A stretch of 12,031 nucleotides of DNA from Desulfuromonadaceae bacterium (GTDB lineage: Bacteria; Desulfobacterota; Desulfuromonadia; Geobacterales; Pseudopelobacteraceae), in the NCBI GenBank assembly GCA_028686145.1, contig JAQUCQ010000063.1, positions 1 to 12,031 on the forward strand. Direction: 5' to 3'. The translations under genes were made by a program, and so were the position numbers. Position 1 is the first letter of the stretch; each line of letters begins with the position of its first letter. The notes under the pieces are model-generated. The model was not told the origin of the DNA. It did no database searches and saw only the letters and a program-made list of their open reading frames with translations. Positions 7,133 to 12,031 of the stretch are shown in pieces.

Positions 7133-8376
7133 ATTTACAAGAGCTTAAAGGTAAGAAGATCAGTGATCTCAACACTATTGCGCGAGATCTCAACATCGAA
7201 GGAGCATCAAGCCTCCGGAAGCAGGATCTGATCTTTGCAATTTTAAACGCCCAGACCGAACAGAACGGCTCAATCTTTGGCGAAGGCGTCCTCGAAACGC
7301 TTCAAGACGGTTTCGGCTTTCTACGGGCAACCGACTACAACTATTTGCCGGGCCCGGATGATATCTACGTCTCTCCCAGCCAGATCAGGCGCTTCAACCT
7401 GCGCACCGGTGATACGGTTTCAGGCCAGATCAGACCTCCCAAAGAGGGTGAACGTTATTTCGCGCTGCTCAAGGTAGAGTCAGTTAATCACGAATCACCT
7501 GATGTTGCCCGTGACAAAATCCTCTTTGACAACCTGACCCCACTCTATCCGCAAGAAAAACTTACTCTTGAAACAACGTCGGAAAATATGCCGATGCGCG
7601 TCATTGAGCTGGTGGCCCCAATCGGAAAAGGGCAACGCGGCCTGATTGTTGCGCCTCCCCGTACCGGCAAAACTGTTTTGATTCAAAACATTGCCAACTC
7701 GATAGCGGCAAACCACCCTGAGGTTTACCTTATCGTGCTGCTGATTGATGAGCGGCCGGAAGAAGTAACTGACATGCAGCGCTCGGTTAACGGTGAAGTT
7801 GTATCGTCCACCTTTGACGAGCCTGCTACCCGCCATGTCCAGGTTGCTGAAATGGTAATAGAAAAAGCAAAACGCCTGGTTGAACACAAAAAAGACGTCG
7901 TTATCCTGTTGGACTCAATCACCCGACTGGCCAGAGCCTACAACACGGTATTACCCCCATCCGGCAAAATCCTTACCGGTGGCGTGGATGCCAACGCACT
8001 TCAAAAGCCAAAACGCTTCTTCGGTGCGGCTCGTAACATTGAAGAGGGCGGCTCACTGACAATAATCGCCACCGCACTGGTTGACACCGGCAGCAAGATG
8101 GATGAGGTTATCTTTGAAGAGTTCAAAGGCACCGGCAATATGGAGCTGCATCTGGACCGCAAACTGGTAGAGAAGCGCACCTTCCCGGCCATTGACATCA
8201 ATAAATCCGGAACCCGCAAGGAAGAGCTGCTGATTGAAAAAACATCTCTGAACCGGATCTGGATACTTCGGAAAATTATCCACCCTATGAATGTGGTCGA
8301 CAGCATGGAATTTTTACTGGACAAACTTTCCGAAGCCAAGACGAACCAGGCTTTTCTGGATTCAATGTCGAAATAA
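7129..8376 (+). CDS. rho: Transcription termination factor Rho
   Basis: This 415-residue protein is the hexameric RNA-dependent ATPase that ends transcription. It has the N-terminal Rho helical domain (about 1-45, ELKGKKISDLNTIARDLNIEG), then the RNA-binding cold-shock-like domain with GFGFLR (61-66). The RecA-like motor has the Walker A APPRTGKT (175-182), IDERPEEV (206-213), Walker B VVILLD (257-262) and the Q-loop LTGGVDANALQKPKRFFGAARN region (282-303). Length is normal and no key residue is missing. AGGAG at 7119-7123 gives a good start. The 280 bases upstream hold a candidate promoter, a C-rich G-poor stretch and a micro-ORF, suggesting autoregulation. No terminator is visible right after the gene. 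Confidence 0.99.
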   Translation: MNLQELKGKKISDLNTIARDLNIEGASSLRKQDLIFAILNAQTEQNGSIFGEGVLETLQDGFGFLRATDYNYLPGPDDIYVSPSQIRRFNLRTGDTVSGQIRPPKEGERYFALLKVESVNHESPDVARDKILFDNLTPLYPQEKLTLETTSENMPMRVIELVAPIGKGQRGLIVAPPRTGKTVLIQNIANSIAANHPEVYLIVLLIDERPEEVTDMQRSVNGEVVSSTFDEPATRHVQVAEMVIEKAKRLVEHKKDVVILLDSITRLARAYNTVLPPSGKILTGGVDANALQKPKRFFGAARNIEEGGSLTIIATALVDTGSKMDEVIFEEFKGTGNMELHLDRKLVEKRTFPAIDINKSGTRKEELLIEKTSLNRIWILRKIIHPMNVVDSMEFLLDKLSEAKTNQAFLDSMSK

Positions 8377-8386
8377 CTAAATAACT
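8371..8386 (+). repeat. Tandem 8-base duplication at the rho stop
   Basis: AAATAACT occurs twice head to tail (8371-8378 and 8379-8386). The first copy includes the rho stop codon TAA (8374-8376); the second copy is out of frame with it. It looks like a small slippage duplication, with no evident function. Confidence 0.7.
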
Positions 8387-8387
8387 G

Positions 8388-8416
8388 TTGCAAAAAAATA
8401 TGAACATAGCTAAGAT
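8388..8416 (+). promoter_or_regulatory. Candidate sigma70 promoter for rpmE
   Basis: TTGCAA (8388-8393) and TAAGAT (8411-8416) are separated by 17 bases, each matching the consensus at four of six positions. It lies about 60 bases before the rpmE start, in an AT-rich gap of 100 bases after rho. A second AT-rich element, GATAAT (8431-8436), lacks a good -35. rpmE may also be read from the rho transcript. Confidence 0.35.
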
Positions 8417-8464
8417 TACATTTTAATATTGATAATGTTTACGCTTCACCGTAAAGCACAACTG

Positions 8465-8471
8465 AAGGAGG
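8465..8471 (+). promoter_or_regulatory. Strong Shine-Dalgarno of rpmE
   Basis: AAGGAGG is an almost full match to the anti-Shine-Dalgarno and lies five bases before the ATG at 8477. It fixes the start and fits a highly expressed ribosomal protein. Confidence 0.85.
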
Positions 8472-8476
8472 AAAAG

Positions 8477-8677
8477 ATGAAAGAAGGTATCCACCCAGAT
8501 TATTCCGAGATTACCGTGAAGTGCCTGTGCGGTAATACATTCCAAACACGTTCCACAAAAAAAGAGATCAGCACTGAGATTTGTTCTGCCTGTCATCCGT
8601 TCTACACCGGCAAACAGAAATTAATTGACACTGCCGGACGTGTTGAACGCTACAAAAAACGTTACGGCCAAGCTTGA
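8477..8677 (+). CDS. rpmE: 50S ribosomal protein L31, zinc-binding type
   Basis: This 66-residue protein is bacterial L31 of the large ribosomal subunit, the bridge protein between the central protuberance and the 30S head. It starts MKEGIHPDY, and has the zinc cysteines C16, C18, C36 and C39 (VKCLCGN and ICSACHPFYTGKQ), so it is the C+ form. It ends ERYKKRYG. The start at 8477 is set by a strong AAGGAGG at 8465-8471; the open frame back to the TTG at 8429 is not part of the protein. It follows rho, as in many relatives, and is closed by a clear intrinsic terminator. Confidence 0.98.
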   Translation: MKEGIHPDYSEITVKCLCGNTFQTRSTKKEISTEICSACHPFYTGKQKLIDTAGRVERYKKRYGQA

Positions 8678-8700
8678 TCACCCGTTTCGTAAACTCATGA

Positions 8701-8735
8701 GAGGGGCTTTGTCGCGAGGCAAATCCCCTTTTTTT
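8701..8735 (+). terminator. Intrinsic terminator after rpmE
   Basis: GAGGGG (8701-8706) pairs with CCCCTT (8725-8730), with a G-U closing pair. One C/T mismatch separates this from an inner stem TTTGTC/GGCAAA (8708-8713, 8718-8723) capped by a GCGA (GNRA) tetraloop. Seven Ts (8729-8735) follow. It is oriented to end transcription of rpmE (and possibly rho), so thyX should need its own promoter or read-through. Confidence 0.88.
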
Positions 8736-8774
8736 GCTCTTGGCGCTTAATCCTGGCGGGTTGGTTTCAAGAGC
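8736..8774 (+). repeat. Inverted repeat between rpmE terminator and thyX
   Basis: GCTCTTG (8736-8742) and CAAGAGC (8768-8774) are perfect 7-base complements around a 25-base loop. It begins at the first base after the terminator T-run. No T-run follows it on the plus strand, so it is not a second terminator of standard form. Its role is unknown. Confidence 0.5.
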
Positions 8775-8826
8775 CACTACTACCAAACAGAGCATGCCAG
8801 TTTTTGAAATAACCATTGCTATCCCT

Positions 8827-8841
8827 GAGCATGGCTCGAGC
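8827..8841 (+). repeat. Short palindrome just before the thyX Shine-Dalgarno
   Basis: GAGC-atg-GCTC (8827-8837) can fold as a small hairpin. It overlaps the perfect 8-base palindrome GCTCGAGC (8834-8841), which abuts the AGGA Shine-Dalgarno at 8842-8845. This could be an operator or an RNA structure near the start, or chance. No clear sigma70 promoter for thyX was found nearby. Confidence 0.3.
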
Positions 8842-8849
8842 AGGACATC

Positions 8850-9542
8850 ATGAACGTCACCCTGATCGAACACACACCCAATCCTGAACGTACCGTAGCG
8901 TTAGCTGCTCGTCTCTGTTACTCACCCACTTCTATTGATGATTTACGTGAAAAACTTGCGGCTTCCGATATCGAATCCTTTCTGGACAAGATCATGTCCT
9001 TGGGTCATCACTCGGTTCTTGAGCACGCATCGTTCACCTTCGGCATCGAAGGTGTTTCGCGTGTCACCACTCATCAGTTGGTGCGCCACCGCATCGCCTC
9101 GTTTTCTCAACAATCACAGCGCTATGTTTCGCACAAGGAGGAATTTACCTCCATCATGCCTGATACGATTGCCGAAAATTCGGATGCTCGTCAAATATTT
9201 GCTTTTATGTCCGAAACCGTCCACAAAGCGTATGCCCAGTTGATCGACATGGGCATACCGGCCGAAGATGCCCGTTATATTCTGCCAAACGCCACAGAAA
9301 CCAAAATCATCATGACTATGAATGCCCGCGAACTGTTGCACTTTTTTGCCCTGCGCTGCTGTCAACGGGCTCAGTGGGAAATACGCGAAATGAGTATTGA
9401 AATGCTGCGACTGGTAAAAAGAATCGCTCCGGTCATTTTCCGTGAAGCCGGCCCAGGTTGCGTTGGCGGCCCCTGTCCTGAAGGAAAGTTCTGTTGCGGG
9501 CAAGCAGTTGAAGTCAGGGAATTTTATAAAACTCTCGAATAG
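8850..9542 (+). CDS. thyX: Flavin-dependent thymidylate synthase ThyX
   Basis: This 230-residue enzyme makes dTMP from dUMP using methylenetetrahydrofolate, FAD and NADPH. The defining ThyX signature RHRIASFSQQSQR is at 79-91 (RHR-x7-S, with S89). Other family stretches are HHSVLEHASFTF (53-64), ARYILPNATETK (141-152) and the MNARELLHFFALR helix (157-169). The C-terminus has a cysteine-rich tail (C204, C209, C215, C216) with GPCPEGKFCCG, which I recall from related ThyX proteins and which could bind metal. AGGA (8842-8845) precedes the ATG at a suitable distance. The gene stands between terminator-closed rpmE and a DUF1385 gene. An inverted repeat (9531-9565) crosses its end. Confidence 0.97.
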   Translation: MNVTLIEHTPNPERTVALAARLCYSPTSIDDLREKLAASDIESFLDKIMSLGHHSVLEHASFTFGIEGVSRVTTHQLVRHRIASFSQQSQRYVSHKEEFTSIMPDTIAENSDARQIFAFMSETVHKAYAQLIDMGIPAEDARYILPNATETKIIMTMNARELLHFFALRCCQRAQWEIREMSIEMLRLVKRIAPVIFREAGPGCVGGPCPEGKFCCGQAVEVREFYKTLE

Positions 9543-9565
9543 CGAACCCAGATAAATGGGAGAGT
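9531..9565 (+). repeat. Inverted repeat across the thyX stop
   Basis: ACTCTC (9531-9536) is complementary to GAGAGT (9560-9565). Inside it CCC (9547-9549) pairs with GGG (9558-9560) around an 8-base loop, sharing one G with the outer arm. A T5 run follows at 9578-9582 but is separated by about a dozen bases, so this is at best a poor terminator. Confidence 0.3.
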
Positions 9566-9628
9566 GTGCTCACGGAGTTTTTCTACAAAAGCAGCACAAA
9601 GCAATTCTAACTTACTAAATGAGGTACC

Positions 9629-10570
9629 ATGGATAAGATATCTGTTGGCGGCCAGGCAGTTATTGAAGGGGTCATGATGCGCGCCCCACGTTCGGTTGCC
9701 ATTGCAGTCCGCCGTCCCGACGGCGAGATCGTTGTCAAAAAAGAGCTTGTGATACCGCTCTCCGAGCGTTTTCCTGTCGTCAAACTGCCAATAGTGCGTG
9801 GTGCTGTGGCACTCTTTTCCTCCTTGATCATCGGCATAAAGGCGCTGAATTTTTCAGCCAATGAAGCGATGTCCGACGATGAAAAAGAAAAAGAGAAGAA
9901 AAAAGACAGCGGAAAAGAGGGCGGGAGCGAGCTTTCGTCGTGGGCTATGGCCGGTACTATGGCGGTAGCTTTTGGTTTCGGAATCTGCCTTTTTTTCCTG
10001 TTCCCACTCTATATGACCAAACTGTTGACGCCGGTCATTGGCGACAACAACATCGTCTTCAATCTGGTTGATGGTGTCATCCGCGTTGTTGTGTTTCTTG
10101 CCTACATCTGGGGCATATCGAGGATGGAAGATATTCAGCGGGTTTTCCAGTATCATGGCGCCGAGCATAAATCGATTTTTGCCTTTGAAGCCGGCGTCGA
10201 ATTAACCATTGAGAATGTACGCCGTTACAACCGTCTGCATCCACGTTGTGGTACCAGTTTCCTGCTGATTGTGATGCTTGTCAGTATTGCAGTATTCTCC
10301 CTGATTCCCAAGCTTTGGCCGTTCTATCTCAAAGCCGGCTCGAGGATTATTCTGTTACCGATGATAGCCGGCATTTCCTATGAGTTTCTTAAATGGAGCG
10401 CGAAGAATGATAGTCATCCGCTCGTCAAGCTGGTGATCACCCCCGGACTTGCGCTGCAGCGACTAACCACACGTGAACCGGATGACAGCCAACTTGAAGT
10501 CGCCATTCGTTCGATGAATGAGGCACTGGAGCTCAATGCGGGATATAAGGACGACAGGTTGGTGGTCTAA
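9629..10570 (+). CDS. DUF1385 (YqhQ-like) membrane protein
   Basis: This is a 313-residue DUF1385 protein with no firmly known function. The start ISVGGQAVIEGVMMRAPRS and the YHGAEHKSIFAFE (174-186) and LHPRCGTSFL (203-212) stretches are the family hallmarks. About four membrane segments are visible: near 106-130, 138-162, 210-230 and 237-256. Between 79 and 104 there is a highly charged loop rich in K, E and D. The HGAEHK histidines and acidic residues look like a possible metal or catalytic site, but this is unproven. Start at 9629 is supported by GAGG at 9621-9624. It follows thyX by 86 bases. In Geobacter relatives I recall prfA/prmC after this gene; here an RluA gene follows instead. Confidence 0.93.
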   Translation: MDKISVGGQAVIEGVMMRAPRSVAIAVRRPDGEIVVKKELVIPLSERFPVVKLPIVRGAVALFSSLIIGIKALNFSANEAMSDDEKEKEKKKDSGKEGGSELSSWAMAGTMAVAFGFGICLFFLFPLYMTKLLTPVIGDNNIVFNLVDGVIRVVVFLAYIWGISRMEDIQRVFQYHGAEHKSIFAFEAGVELTIENVRRYNRLHPRCGTSFLLIVMLVSIAVFSLIPKLWPFYLKAGSRIILLPMIAGISYEFLKWSAKNDSHPLVKLVITPGLALQRLTTREPDDSQLEVAIRSMNEALELNAGYKDDRLVV

Positions 10571-10598
10571 TTACTGATTATCCCATACCATACATACT

Positions 10599-11477
10599 AT
10601 GCTCTCTTTTGATATAACCCACCAAGACCACTGTCGCAGATTGGAAAGTTTTGCGCGAACCCTGATGCCGACTTCGCCATTCGGTTATGCACGCAAGCTC
10701 ATCAAAAACGGGGCCGTCAAACGCAATGGCGCTCCGGCAACACCCGACACCCTGTTGTACCTCAACGATACTGTCACGTTCAAGGAAAGCGGCGCTACGA
10801 TCGCACAGTTCTCCTCCGCCCGCCCGACTGTGGATATTCTCTATGAAGACAGCCTTATTATAATTATCAATAAACCTCCCGGTCTGCCGATGCACCGCAC
10901 TGCCGAACACGAGGACAACTTGGTAGATGTCGGTTGTTCTTATATGGTCCAGCGAGCGACACCCTGTAAATTATATCCAATCAATCGACTGGATCGCGGC
11001 ACATCCGGCGCGGTTATTCTCGCCAAAAGCTCCAGCTCTGCCGGTATTTACGGACGGCAAGTAAAGGAGACCGGTTTGGATAAACTCTATCTGGCACTGG
11101 CCTGGGGGACCCCGGATCAGAGTGGAGTTATCAACGAACCGCTTGACGAGAAGGAGTCAGAGACCCGGTACCGGATACTGCTGGGAGGCGACAAGTGCTC
11201 TCTGCTGGCTGTTACCCCGATCAGCGGCCGGATGCATCAAATCCGCCGTCATCTGTCTGCAATCGGTCATCCGGTTGTAGGTGACAAAAGATATGGTGGC
11301 GGAGATATGCCTGAATTATCAGGCTTTGCCCTGCATTCATTCCGGACAGCGCTGACTCTGGCTGAATCCACTGAATTGACAGTCTGCGCCCCAGTAACAC
11401 ATGAGATTCTGCATCTCTGTGAACAGAGAGGGATAAGCCGAAAGGCGCTGCTGGAGACCGTATACAGCCTGACATAG
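10599..11477 (+). CDS. RluA-family pseudouridine synthase with S4-like N-terminus
   Basis: This 292-residue protein should isomerise uridine to pseudouridine in rRNA or tRNA. Residues about 10-62 look like an S4 RNA-binding domain (SPFGYARKLIKNGAVKRNG). The catalytic domain follows: IINKPPGLPMHR (89-100), the catalytic Asp132 in NRLDRGTSG (129-137), and the GRMHQIRRHL...HPVVGDKRYG block (210-233). Target nucleotides cannot be assigned by eye, so no rlu symbol is given. The ATG at 10599 lies 28 bases after the DUF1385 stop. No Shine-Dalgarno is visible, which is unusual for this window, but no better start exists near the S4 domain. Confidence 0.93.
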   Translation: MLSFDITHQDHCRRLESFARTLMPTSPFGYARKLIKNGAVKRNGAPATPDTLLYLNDTVTFKESGATIAQFSSARPTVDILYEDSLIIIINKPPGLPMHRTAEHEDNLVDVGCSYMVQRATPCKLYPINRLDRGTSGAVILAKSSSSAGIYGRQVKETGLDKLYLALAWGTPDQSGVINEPLDEKESETRYRILLGGDKCSLLAVTPISGRMHQIRRHLSAIGHPVVGDKRYGGGDMPELSGFALHSFRTALTLAESTELTVCAPVTHEILHLCEQRGISRKALLETVYSLT

Positions 11478-11513
11478 TATAAATCTGGAACGTTCGAGAC
11501 ATAGGGAGGAATC

Positions 11514-12031
11514 ATGAGCGGAAAAACCATTTTCATTACCGGCGCATCAGCCGGGTTCGGCGCAGCCTGTGCCCGAATGTTTGCCACCGGTGGCAACCAC
11601 CTGATTCTGACCGCCAGGCGAATTGAGCCGCTCCTAAAGCTGCAAAAAGAGCTCACATCAGATGCTGAAGTACACATCATTCCACTCGACGTACGTGACA
11701 GGAAGGCAGTACAGTCAGCAGTTAAAAACCTGCCGGAAGGCTTCCGCGCAATCGATATCTTGCTCAACAACGCCGGTCTTGCGTTAGGGTTGGAACCTGC
11801 GTATCAGGTGGACCTGGATGACTGGGACACCATGGTGGACACCAACATCAAGGGATTGATGTACTGCACCCGCTTCGTGCTGCCCGGCATGGTAGAGCGC
11901 AATCATGGCCACATCGTCAATATCAGTTCAACCGCCTCAGCCTGGCCCTATCCGGGAGGCAACGTCTACGGCGGCACAAAAGCCTTTGTAACCCAGTTTT
12001 CCCGAAACCTTCGCTGTGACCTGCTCGGCAC
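11514..12031 (+). CDS. Short-chain dehydrogenase/reductase, YdfG-like (3' end cut by window)
   Basis: The first 172 codons of a classical SDR are present; the gene runs off the window. It shows the NAD(P)-binding TGASAGFG (9-16), a DV pair (59-60), NNAG (85-88) and the catalytic Ser139, Tyr152, Lys156 (YGGTK). Long stretches such as VLPGMVERNHGHI (122-134) and GGNVYGGTKAF are close to my memory of E. coli YdfG, an NADP-dependent 3-hydroxy acid (serine, 3-hydroxypropionate) dehydrogenase. The R35-R36 after the second strand fits NADP preference. A strong AGGGAGGA (11503-11510) precedes the ATG. It lies 36 bases after the RluA gene, and the two may be cotranscribed. Confidence 0.93.
   Translation, partial: MSGKTIFITGASAGFGAACARMFATGGNHLILTARRIEPLLKLQKELTSDAEVHIIPLDVRDRKAVQSAVKNLPEGFRAIDILLNNAGLALGLEPAYQVDLDDWDTMVDTNIKGLMYCTRFVLPGMVERNHGHIVNISSTASAWPYPGGNVYGGTKAFVTQFSRNLRCDLLG

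Noticed and set aside
7495..7887. Minus-strand open frames inside rho
   Set aside because: Antisense shadows of a highly conserved gene, with no domain-like features of their own.
9565..9582. GTG/CAC stem before a T5 run after thyX as a terminator
   Set aside because: The stem is only three pairs and is separated from the T-run; not supportable.
11267..11770. Long minus-strand open frame of 167 codons
   Set aside because: It covers the end of the RluA gene and the start of the SDR gene, both with clear catalytic motifs on the plus strand; a coding shadow.

Overview
The window looks like chromosomal DNA of a Gram-negative bacterium, most likely a Desulfuromonadales-type deltaproteobacterium (Geobacter/Pelobacter-like). 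This rests on a lipopolysaccharide heptosyltransferase locus, a rho-rpmE-thyX-DUF1385 housekeeping run of the kind I remember from that group, and protein sequences that read like that lineage. No species can be named. Every gene is on the plus strand. I see no tRNA, rRNA, insertion sequence, phage gene or CRISPR array.

Region 1 (about 36-5056) is a glycan operon, probably for the LPS core. It holds a tiny Trm112/YcaR-like zinc-ribbon protein, a family 9 glycosyltransferase (heptosyltransferase-like), a family 4 glycosyltransferase, two poorly known sugar-transfer-like proteins and a second family 9 glycosyltransferase resembling WaaC. Four of the five junctions are 1-4 base stop/start overlaps, which suggests translational coupling. 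The fourth gene (2319-3203) is visibly more AT-rich than the housekeeping genes, as is common for acquired surface-polysaccharide genes.

Region 2 (5141-6848) has a diacylglycerol-kinase-family lipid kinase followed by a TcdA-type tRNA (t6A to ct6A) dehydratase of the ThiF/E1 fold.

Region 3 (6849-9542) carries rho with a 280-base upstream region, rpmE with a strong intrinsic terminator, and thyX. The rho leader is C-rich and G-poor and ends in a 15-codon micro-ORF whose stop overlaps the rho start. Both features fit Rho autoregulation, though this is inferred.

Region 4 (9629-12031) has a DUF1385/YqhQ-type membrane protein, an RluA-family pseudouridine synthase with an S4-like N-terminus, and the first 172 codons of a YdfG-like short-chain dehydrogenase cut by the window edge.

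Most of the window is recognisable core biology. The least explained parts are the two unknown glycan genes (2319-3203 and 3246-4049), the rho leader, and a few small inverted repeats around thyX. I did not find convincing evidence of a wholly new system.
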